From: Facklamia sp050409585
GTDB taxonomy: Bacteria; Bacillota; Bacilli; Lactobacillales; Aerococcaceae
NCBI RefSeq assembly: GCF_050409585.1
Contig: NZ_JBNUPE010000002.1
Coordinates: 1-64,000 of the forward strand
Direction of reading: 5' to 3'
DNA: 64,000 nucleotides
Numbering within the stretch: position 1 is the first letter of the stretch; the number at the start of each line of letters is the position of its first letter. Positions 40,011 through 46,712 of this stretch are shown here, one piece after another. The notes under the pieces are model-generated. The model ran no database searches. It was not told the DNA's origin and saw nothing but the letters and a program-made list of their open reading frames with translations. A program made the translations under genes and the position numbers.

Positions 40011-40111
40011 ATTGTTCTGTATGAAAATTCAGAACAATGCCCTCGCTCGGTTTAGCGCATCACCAACGCTTTACTTAGCTAGTGGAAATAAAATAGAAAG
40101 AGGTGAATAAT
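40011..40111 (+). promoter_or_regulatory. structured rpsO leader, possible S15 autoregulatory RNA
   Basis: A perfect 9-bp hairpin ATTGTTCTG / CAGAACAAT (40011-40019, 40030-40038) begins right at the expected transcription start and is followed by a second region where TTTAGCG and CGCT can pair. S15 represses its own mRNA through leader structures in several bacteria; whether this leader does so is inferred. Confidence 0.4.
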
Positions 40112-40381
40112 ATGGCATTAACACAAGAACGTAAAACTGAAATCATGAAAGAATACGCACGTCACGAAGGTGATACCGGTTCTGTTGAGGTTCAAGTTGC
40201 TGTCTTAACAGAAGACATCAACAATTTAAACGACCATATTAAAACACATAAGAAAGATTTTCACTCTTATCGTGGATTAATGAAGAAAATTGGTCACCGT
40301 CGTAACCTTCTTGCTTACCTACGTAACAAGGACGTTACTCGTTACCGTGATTTAATTAAAAGATTAGGATTACGTCGTTAA
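40112..40381 (+). CDS. rpsO: 30S ribosomal protein S15
   Basis: An 89-residue helical protein that binds the 16S rRNA central domain. The C-terminal part with DTGSVEVQVAVLTEDINNLN, DFHSYRGLMKKIGHRRNLL and YLRNKDVTRYRDLIKRLGLRR is fully conserved. ATG 40112 gives the standard length and follows AGAGGTGA; an upstream in-frame GTG at 40103 overlaps that site. pnp follows, as in many bacteria. Confidence 0.98.
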   Translation: MALTQERKTEIMKEYARHEGDTGSVEVQVAVLTEDINNLNDHIKTHKKDFHSYRGLMKKIGHRRNLLAYLRNKDVTRYRDLIKRLGLRR

Positions 40382-40391
40382 TCCTGCGACT

Positions 40392-40418
40392 AAAGGATGG
40401 CAATTAGCCATCCTTTTT
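40392..40418 (+). terminator. terminator after rpsO
   Basis: AAAGGATGGC pairs perfectly with GCCATCCTTT around AATTA, followed by T residues. Confidence 0.88.
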
Positions 40419-40439
40419 GTTATATTACTAGTAGATTTG

Positions 40440-40514
40440 TTCGGAGTTTCACACTATACAAAAATGAGTCGTTTAAACTTTAAACGGTTGATTTTTGTTT
40501 AGTGCTACTCCGAA
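40440..40514 (+). promoter_or_regulatory. 75-nt leader hairpin directly upstream of pnp
   Basis: Almost the whole span folds on itself: TTCGGAGT with ACTCCGAA, CACTA with TAGTG, CAAAAAT with ATTTTTG, and ACTC/GTTG wobble pairs leading into CGTTTAAA / TTTAAACG. Only small internal loops interrupt it. It ends 18 bases before the pnp ribosome-binding site. In E. coli pnp mRNA is controlled by RNase III cutting a leader hairpin and PNPase then degrading it; a similar role here is inferred. Confidence 0.6.
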
Positions 40515-40542
40515 TGATTAAAAATTTAAAAGGAGTTATGTT

Positions 40543-42648
40543 ATGACAACTAAACAAGTATTTGAAACAAATTGGGGAGGCCGTCCCTTAATTGTTGAAG
40601 TAGGACAAATGGCTAAACAAGCCAATGGAGCAGTTTTAGTACGTTATGGCGATACAGTCGTTTTGACTGCTGCTGTCGCTTCCAAATCCCCTTCACCGAT
40701 GAATTTCTTCCCCTTAACGGTTCACTACATTGAAAAAATGTATGCGGTTGGTAAGGTGCCGGGTGGTTTCTTAAAACGTGAGGGTAGACCTTCTGATAAC
40801 GCGACCCTGACTGCCCGCTTAATTGACCGTCCAATCCGCCCAATGTTTCCTGAAGGAGTGCGGAATGAAATTCAAATTACTAATACAGTCCTTTCAGTTC
40901 AACAAGATTGCTCACCAGAGATGGCAGCTATGTTTGGTTCTTCGCTAGCATTGGCTATTTCAGATATACCATTTGATGGACCGATTGCTGGAGTGGATGT
41001 GGGACGTGTCGATGGTGAATTTGTTATCAACCCTACACCCGACCAAAAAGAAGTTTCTGAGATTGATTTAACCGTAGCAGGGACTGCGACCGCGATCAAC
41101 ATGGTAGAATCTTCTGCTAAGGAAGCATCAGAAGAGGATATGCTGGAAGCCTTATTGTTTGGACACGCTAATATTCAAGAATTAGTGGCCTTTCAAAAAG
41201 AGATTGTCCAAGCAGTTGGAAAAGAAAAATTTGAATTTGAATTAGTTCAAATCGATCAAGAAATCACTGAGCAAGTCAAGAGCTTATACAATGAAAAAAT
41301 GGTTACAGCTGTTAAAACACAGGAAAAACAAGCCCGCGATGAAGCGGTTAATCAATTGAGTGAAGAAGCTGAAGTTTTCTTTAGTGAAAAGTATGCCGAA
41401 GCAGAAGATTTAGAAGAGAAACTGAAAGATGTTTCTTCGGCTATGCAGGACTTAGAAAAAGAAGTCGTTCGTCGGTTGATTACCCATGACCGTATTCGTC
41501 CAGATGGTCGTCAAATAGATGAAATTCGTCCTTTGGAATCTTTGGCTGGCATTTTACCACGTACCCATGGTTCAGGACTCTTCACCCGTGGACAAACGCA
41601 AGCTTTATCAGTAGCTACCTTGGCTCCTTTATCCGAACATCAAATTATTGATGGTCTTGGATTAGAAGAAGGCAAACGCTTCATGCATCATTATAACTTC
41701 CCTAACTTCTCAGTAGGAGAAACCGGACGAGTGGGTTCACCAGGTCGTCGTGAAATTGGTCACGGTGCGCTAGGTGAGAAAGCTTTAACCCAAGTGATTC
41801 CTTCAGAAGAAGAATTTCCATACGTTATTCGTTTAGTGGCTGAAGTATTAGAATCCAACGGTTCTTCTTCACAAGCATCCATTTGTGCCGGTACGCTGGC
41901 ATTAATGGATGCCGGTGTTCCGATTAAAGCACCGGTGGCAGGAATTGCTATGGGCTTAGTGATGGACGGTGATAACTACACTGTCCTAACCGATATCCAA
42001 GGCTTAGAAGACCACTTAGGCGATATGGACTTTAAAGTGGCGGGGACTGCCGAAGGCATTACGGCCTTACAAATGGATATTAAGATAAAAGGAATTACTA
42101 AGGCCATTTTAGAAGAAGCTTTAGCCCAAGCTAAAAAAGCCCGTCTCGAAATCCTAGATAATATCACTCGTGAATTAGCTCAACCACGACCAGAATTAAG
42201 TCCTTATGCACCGAAGATTGAAATGGTTCAAATTGATCCTGAAAAAATTAAGGTGGTTATTGGTAAGGGTGGTGACACCATTAACTCCATTATTGACCAA
42301 ACTGGCGTTAAGATGGATATTTCTCAAGAAGGACAAGTTAGCATTGCTTCTTCAGACTTAGCTATGATTAAAAAGGCAAAAGAGATTGTGCTTAGCTTAG
42401 TTGAAGATGTGGAAGTCAATAAAATATACGAAGGTAAAGTTATTAGAATTGAGAAGTATGGTTGCTTTGTGGAAGTCCTACCTGGTAAATCAGGTTTGCT
42501 TCACATCTCTCAAATTGATCATCGTCGCATTGAAAAGGTCGAAGATGTCTTTGATATTGGGGATACTGTAACAGTCAAAGTAACCAGTATCGATGAAAAA
42601 GGTCGGATTGATTTATCACGTAAAGTGTTAATGCAAAAGCCAGAATAA
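40543..42648 (+). CDS. pnp: polyribonucleotide nucleotidyltransferase (PNPase)
   Basis: A 701-residue 3'-5' phosphorolytic exoribonuclease. Two RNase PH domains (about 1-210 and 310-545) flank a helical linker; the second contains GSGLFTRGQTQAL and SNGSSSQASICAGTLALMDA, with IQGLEDHLGDMDFKVAGT. A KH domain (KIKVVIGKGGDTINSI near 566-581) and an S1 domain (YEGKVIRIEKYGCFVEVLPG) close the protein. AAAAGGAGTTATGTT lies before the ATG. Preceded by a long hairpin. Confidence 0.97.
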   Translation: MTTKQVFETNWGGRPLIVEVGQMAKQANGAVLVRYGDTVVLTAAVASKSPSPMNFFPLTVHYIEKMYAVGKVPGGFLKREGRPSDNATLTARLIDRPIRPMFPEGVRNEIQITNTVLSVQQDCSPEMAAMFGSSLALAISDIPFDGPIAGVDVGRVDGEFVINPTPDQKEVSEIDLTVAGTATAINMVESSAKEASEEDMLEALLFGHANIQELVAFQKEIVQAVGKEKFEFELVQIDQEITEQVKSLYNEKMVTAVKTQEKQARDEAVNQLSEEAEVFFSEKYAEAEDLEEKLKDVSSAMQDLEKEVVRRLITHDRIRPDGRQIDEIRPLESLAGILPRTHGSGLFTRGQTQALSVATLAPLSEHQIIDGLGLEEGKRFMHHYNFPNFSVGETGRVGSPGRREIGHGALGEKALTQVIPSEEEFPYVIRLVAEVLESNGSSSQASICAGTLALMDAGVPIKAPVAGIAMGLVMDGDNYTVLTDIQGLEDHLGDMDFKVAGTAEGITALQMDIKIKGITKAILEEALAQAKKARLEILDNITRELAQPRPELSPYAPKIEMVQIDPEKIKVVIGKGGDTINSIIDQTGVKMDISQEGQVSIASSDLAMIKKAKEIVLSLVEDVEVNKIYEGKVIRIEKYGCFVEVLPGKSGLLHISQIDHRRIEKVEDVFDIGDTVTVKVTSIDEKGRIDLSRKVLMQKPE

Positions 42649-42674
42649 TTATTAACGATAAATTTAATAAGTCT

Positions 42675-42704
42675 TAGCCCCCTCCTATAAATGAAGGGGG
42701 CTTA
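42675..42704 (+). terminator. probable terminator after pnp
   Basis: TAGCCCCCT pairs with AGGGGGCTTA around a loop of about 10 bases. The following T tract is weak, so readthrough is possible. Confidence 0.55.
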
Positions 42705-42757
42705 TTCTAATTCATTAGTCTTTAATCAGTAGTCGTTGAGGTGGAAAGAGGCTCAAA

Positions 42758-42786
42758 TTTTAATTTAAGGTGGTCTATGTTATAAT
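42758..42786 (+). promoter_or_regulatory. rnjB promoter with extended -10
   Basis: TATAAT at 42781-42786 preceded by TGT, with TTTTAA 17 bases upstream (42758-42763). Confidence 0.55.
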
Positions 42787-42876
42787 AACTGAGATAAGCC
42801 AGAATTTGACCCCTTAACGGAGATCAAGCTGCTAAGCGTTTAATAAAATATGAAAAAATAATAATAGAGGTGTATT

Positions 42877-44565
42877 ATGAGTGAGATTAAAGTTATTCCC
42901 TTAGGTGGTGTTCGCGAAGAAGGCAAGAATATGTATTTGGTCGAAGTCGATCAAGCCATATTTGTGCTAGATTGTGGGCTATTGTATCCACAAGATGATT
43001 TATTAGGAATTGATATGGTGATTCCAGACTTCACCTATTTAGAAGAAAATGCTGAGCGTGTAGTGGGGATTTTCTTGTCACATGGGCATGCCGATGCAGT
43101 AGGTGCCTTACCTTATTTATTAGATAAGATTGATGCCCCGGTTTTTGGAACCCAGTTAACGATTGAATTGGCTTCTATTTCTGCTCGTAGACAAGGACAC
43201 GATGACCGCCTTGAAAATTTCCATGTGATTGATTCAGAAACTGAAATTGAATTTGGTGATGTCAATGTTTCTTTCTTCCCTACCACTCACACCATTCCAG
43301 ATTCAGTCGGAATCGTGATAGATACTAAAGATGGGGCGATTGTCTTCACAGGCGATTTCCGCTTTGATCCTTCAGCTTCTCAAGCTTACCGCACTGATTT
43401 TGGTCGGTTGACAGACTTAGGTAAGAAAAAGGTTCTTGCCTTATTGAGTGACTCTGCTGAGGCAGAATCACCAGTGGAAAATGTGAATGATCGTGTTATT
43501 ACAGAAGAAATAACAGAAGTCTTCCGCAATGCGCGAGGAAGAGTGATAGTAGGGACGATTGGCTCGAACATTATGCGTATTCAGCAAGTCTTAGAAGCAG
43601 CTCACCATTCAAGACGAACCATTTTCTTCCCAACCAAAGACCTTTACGAAATTGTCGATGTCGCTTTAAAGTTAGATAAAATTTCTATTCCAAGTCGTGA
43701 TGTCTTTGGTAATTTTAAAAATATCGATAAATATCAAGAGGATCAAATTGTTATTCTGGCTACTGGCGATGTGGGCGAACCGATTCAAACTATCCAAGCC
43801 ATGGCTCAAGGTAAGCATAAAACAGTCACCATAAAGGAAGATGATACGGTTTATATTGCAACCACTCCATCTGTTTCAATGGAAAAGAGTGTGACTCGTA
43901 CCAAAGATATGATTTATAGAGCCGGTGCTCGGGTTATGAGTGTGACAGACCACTTTAAGACATCGGGTCATGCTACACCCAATGATTTAAAATTAATGTT
44001 AAACTTTATTCAACCGGACTTTTTACTTCCAGTCAGTGGGGAATACCGTATGTTAAGAGCCCACGGTGATCTAGCCTTGCAAGTGGGAATGTCTGAAGAT
44101 CAAATTATTATCCCATCTATTGGAGATGTATTAAGCTTTGAAAACGGAAAAGTTATCCAAGCAGGTCAGGTGACAGCAGGGGATGTCTTAGTCGATGGAA
44201 GTGGCGTAGGCGATATTGGGAATGTGGTTTTAAGAGACCGTCGTATTTTAAGTGAAGACGGAATTTTCGTTGTAGTCGCGACTATTTCACGTCGTTTGAA
44301 GAAAATTCTAGTTGGCCCACAAATTACCTCGCGTGGTTTCGTCTTTATGAAAACTTCCATTGATTTAATTGAAGCTTGTTCAGATATTACGCTAGATGTT
44401 TTAGAAAAACACATTGTTTCAGATGATTTTGATTGGAATAATCTTAAGGGCGATCTGCGTGAAAAAATTGGTAAGTATCTATATAAGGAGACTAAACGTC
44501 GTCCGGTTATCCTACCGATTATTATGGAAGCTTCAAATTATCAAGTAAAAAAAGGTGATAAATAA
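42877..44565 (+). CDS. rnjB: ribonuclease J2 (metallo-beta-lactamase/beta-CASP)
   Basis: A 562-residue protein starting MSEIKVIPLGGVREEGKNMY. The metal motif that in RNase J1 is HxHxDH reads HGHADAVGALPYLL here (near residues 68-81), so the last His is Ala, and the text agrees closely with streptococcal RNase J2. The beta-CASP domain and the C-terminal SGHATPNDLKLMLNFIQPDF loop, keeping its His, follow. J2 pairs with J1 and often has little catalytic activity itself. AGAGGTGTATT lies before the ATG. The next gene starts 2 bases later. Confidence 0.9.
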   Translation: MSEIKVIPLGGVREEGKNMYLVEVDQAIFVLDCGLLYPQDDLLGIDMVIPDFTYLEENAERVVGIFLSHGHADAVGALPYLLDKIDAPVFGTQLTIELASISARRQGHDDRLENFHVIDSETEIEFGDVNVSFFPTTHTIPDSVGIVIDTKDGAIVFTGDFRFDPSASQAYRTDFGRLTDLGKKKVLALLSDSAEAESPVENVNDRVITEEITEVFRNARGRVIVGTIGSNIMRIQQVLEAAHHSRRTIFFPTKDLYEIVDVALKLDKISIPSRDVFGNFKNIDKYQEDQIVILATGDVGEPIQTIQAMAQGKHKTVTIKEDDTVYIATTPSVSMEKSVTRTKDMIYRAGARVMSVTDHFKTSGHATPNDLKLMLNFIQPDFLLPVSGEYRMLRAHGDLALQVGMSEDQIIIPSIGDVLSFENGKVIQAGQVTAGDVLVDGSGVGDIGNVVLRDRRILSEDGIFVVVATISRRLKKILVGPQITSRGFVFMKTSIDLIEACSDITLDVLEKHIVSDDFDWNNLKGDLREKIGKYLYKETKRRPVILPIIMEASNYQVKKGDK

Positions 44566-44567
44566 TT

Positions 44568-45167
44568 ATGAATAAACGCAGTATTAGACAGTTTTGGGAC
44601 ATGGTGATTGCTCTTGTCCTATCCCTAATCTTGTTTTTTGTGTCTGATGAAGTAGCCATTAATTTTTTTGGGCTTGAGCTAATTATTGCCTTAATTCCTT
44701 TAATGTGGTTGGCATTGCGCCATGGCGCCCCATCAGCTATTATTAGCGGACTTTTGGTAGGAATTATCCAAGGAGTGCTTAACGGGGGATTAGATGATGG
44801 GTTAGTCTTAATCGTTCAATGGATTGCTCCCATCTTAGCAGTAGGAGTAACCGGTTTATTTGCGAAATATACACAAAAGACCTTGAACAATAAACGTTAC
44901 TCTTCTACTTATTTGAATATCTTCACTGGCAGTTTTTTAGCGTTAATATTATTTATTGCTATTCGCCAACTGATTGTGCCATTTGCCTTGGGTGAAGAAG
45001 TCTTATTTGAGTTCAATAATCTTAACCATTGGCTAGGTCTTTTATTATCCTGGCTGCTATCAGCAAGTGTCCTAGTGCTGCTTGCGCGATTTATGCCACA
45101 AACAATTATTCCCAAACGCAGTAAATATCTTTCACGCAAAGAAACTTCTAGTTTATTAAATGATTAA
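44568..45167 (+). CDS. thiT: ThiT-like thiamine ECF transporter S component
   Basis: A 199-residue six-helix membrane protein. The run IALIPLMWLALRHGAPSAIISGLLVGIIQGVL (residues 40-71) matches the substrate-binding core of ThiT-type S components (LIPLLWLALRHG). S components dock to a shared energising module (EcfAA'T) encoded elsewhere. No TPP riboswitch lies in front; the gene begins 2 bases after rnjB and is presumably co-transcribed. Thiamine specificity is likely but not proven by the residues I can judge. Confidence 0.65.
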   Translation: MNKRSIRQFWDMVIALVLSLILFFVSDEVAINFFGLELIIALIPLMWLALRHGAPSAIISGLLVGIIQGVLNGGLDDGLVLIVQWIAPILAVGVTGLFAKYTQKTLNNKRYSSTYLNIFTGSFLALILFIAIRQLIVPFALGEEVLFEFNNLNHWLGLLLSWLLSASVLVLLARFMPQTIIPKRSKYLSRKETSSLLND

Positions 45168-45177
45168 CAAAATTAAT

Positions 45178-45208
45178 TAAAGCCCCCATCTTAATGATGA
45201 GGGCTTTT
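45178..45208 (+). terminator. terminator after thiT
   Basis: AAAGCCC(CC)ATC pairs with GAT(GA)GGGCTTT around TTAAT, followed by T and A residues. Confidence 0.8.
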
Positions 45209-45263
45209 AAAAAAACAGCGGGGAGGATGCTGTTTTAATCAAATCTTTAATCGATTAATGGAC

Positions 45264-45614
45264 TTAAGCAATTAAAGTTTCTGTGATGGCAGTCACATTA
45301 ATAATTTGATTCAAATTTAAAAGGAAGTGATTGGCTCCTACTTGCAGGCTAACGCTGTTTTGTGAACCAATTGGAGCCAGTACATATGCTTCCATTTCGG
45401 TCATATCCATTGTTTGATCGGGTAAATAATATTCAATGAGTATGTTTAAAGGAACTTGCTTGATATAAGCTTGATGAAGGATTCTTTCAACTTGTGCAAG
45501 GGGCATCATTTCAATAGATTCTTTGATAAGTGGAGTGGGTTGAAAGAAAGGTTGAAAAAGGGATTGGCTTACACGGCCAAGCCAGTTAGTTTGTCTTTTG
45601 ATGGGTAATTCCAT
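45264..45614 (-). CDS. SOS-boxed small protein of unknown function (116 aa)
   Basis: I do not recognise this 116-residue protein. It has no signal peptide or membrane helix. The N-terminal half is basic, Gln/Pro-rich (SQSLFQPFFQPTPLIKESIE) and followed by an amphipathic helix (PLAQVERILHQAYIKQ); the C-terminal half looks like beta strands (MEAYVLAPIGSQNSVSLQVG, FLLNLNQIINVTAI). The strand pattern faintly recalls YolD-like proteins, which accompany SOS polymerases, but the usual N-terminal motif is missing and no polymerase gene is adjacent. AAAGGAGAGG lies before the ATG. Three LexA-like boxes surround a perfect promoter, so expression should follow DNA damage. Confidence 0.7.
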   Translation of the reverse strand: MELPIKRQTNWLGRVSQSLFQPFFQPTPLIKESIEMMPLAQVERILHQAYIKQVPLNILIEYYLPDQTMDMTEMEAYVLAPIGSQNSVSLQVGANHFLLNLNQIINVTAITETLIA

Positions 45615-45634
45615 AAAAACCTCTCCTTTAATAT

Positions 45635-45706
45635 CGAACGTTTGTTTGTAATTATATTATACGAACAAAGGTTCTTTTTGTCAACCTTTTTACGAACAAA
45701 TTTTCG
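45635..45706 (-). promoter_or_regulatory. consensus promoter TTGACA-17-TATAAT with three LexA (SOS) box-like sites
   Basis: On the minus strand the -35 is 45679-45684 and the -10 is 45656-45661. Relative to CGAACRNRYGTTYG, the plus-strand sites are CGAACGTTTGTTTG (45635-45648, one mismatch), CGAACAAAGGTTCT (45662-45675, two mismatches, filling the spacer) and CGAACAAATTTTCG (45693-45706, one mismatch). A strong promoter held by multiple LexA sites is typical of late or toxic SOS genes. Confidence 0.75.
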
Positions 45707-45804
45707 CATTTCATAATGGCTGTATTTTATTTATTTTTCAGCTTATCTTTATGTAGAGAGTGAATTGTGGTACTATATAGAACATGAAGTAATGGAGGGA
45801 AGTC

Positions 45805-46446
45805 ATGTTAAAACAAAGGGGATTATTAATCGTTTTATCAGGCCCTTCGGGTGTCGGAAAAGGAACAGTTCGCAGCGCGATTTTTGAAGATTCAAATTGT
45901 GACTATGTTTATTCTGTTTCAGCAACTACTCGAGAGCGTCGACCAGGTGAATTAGAAGGGGTAGACTACTTCTTTATGAGTAGAGAATCATTTGAGGACT
46001 TAATTTCCCAAGAAGCCTTGTTAGAGTACGCGGAATATGTTGGAAATTACTACGGGACGCCGCTAGCATCTATTGAAGAAAATTTAGCGCAAGGACGCGA
46101 TGTATTTCTTGAAATTGAAGTTCAAGGTGCCCGTAAGGTGAGAGAGAAGATTCCTGAGGGAATTTTCATTTTCTTAGCGCCTCCAAGTCTGAATGAGTTG
46201 GAGTCCCGTCTAACCGATCGTGGAACGGATTCCCAAGAAGTAATCGCTCGCCGTATGAATAAAGCTAAAGAGGAAATTGAATTAATGCGTCACTATGATT
46301 ACGTGGTAGTTAATGATGAAATTTCTGAGGCGGTCGATGAAATTAATGCTATAATTAAAAGTGAACATCTAAGGGTTGAAAGAGTCATGCATTCGATCCA
46401 GGCAGATATTAATGCATATTTTGAAGAGGAGGCTAAGCAATCATGA
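45805..46446 (+). CDS. gmk: guanylate kinase
   Basis: A 213-residue enzyme making GDP from GMP and ATP. P-loop LSGPSGVGKGTVRSAIF near residues 11-27, SVSATTRERRPGELEGVDYF near 38-57 and YAEYVGNYYGTPLASIEENL near 76-95 are diagnostic. ATGGAGGGAAGTC lies before the ATG. It overlaps rpoZ by the ATGA tetranucleotide and heads the conserved gmk-rpoZ-priA block. Its promoter region is shared with the divergent SOS-boxed gene, whose outermost box lies about 100 bases upstream. Confidence 0.97.
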   Translation: MLKQRGLLIVLSGPSGVGKGTVRSAIFEDSNCDYVYSVSATTRERRPGELEGVDYFFMSRESFEDLISQEALLEYAEYVGNYYGTPLASIEENLAQGRDVFLEIEVQGARKVREKIPEGIFIFLAPPSLNELESRLTDRGTDSQEVIARRMNKAKEEIELMRHYDYVVVNDEISEAVDEINAIIKSEHLRVERVMHSIQADINAYFEEEAKQS

Positions 46447-46637
46447 TGCTATATCCATCAATTGACGAATTATTGAAAAAAGAACCATCTAAGTATTCTT
46501 TAATAACTTTGGCAAGTAAACGTGCTAAAGAAATGGAAGATTATAAAATTATGCAATTACAAGACTATCAATCAGATAAACCTGTAGGCAAGGCTTTAGA
46601 AGAAGTTGTTGCGGGCGTATTATCCATTAAAAAATAA
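46443..46637 (+). CDS. rpoZ: RNA polymerase omega subunit
   Basis: A 64-residue omega subunit that helps assemble beta-prime. YPSIDELLKKEPSKYSLITL and ASKRAKEMED near residues 3-32 are conserved; the short C-terminus is usual for Firmicutes. GAGGAGGCTAAGC lies before the start. Two adjacent ATGs (46443 and 46446) are possible starts. A terminator follows. Confidence 0.93.
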   Translation: MMLYPSIDELLKKEPSKYSLITLASKRAKEMEDYKIMQLQDYQSDKPVGKALEEVVAGVLSIKK

Positions 46638-46651
46638 GAGGGCGAATAAGA

Positions 46652-46696
46652 AGGCTACTATGCAGATCATTTTTAATGATTTCATAGTAGCTTTTT
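46652..46696 (+). terminator. terminator after rpoZ
   Basis: GCTACTATG (46654-46662) pairs with CATAGTAGC (46683-46691), with an inner ATCATT/AATGAT stem, followed by TTTTT. Confidence 0.85.
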
Positions 46697-46712
46697 AATA
46701 GGAGGTGAGCGA

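Noticed and set aside
46652..46696. Hairpin between rpoZ and priA as a regulatory RNA
   Set aside because: It has a clean stem and TTTTT tail, so a simple terminator explains it.
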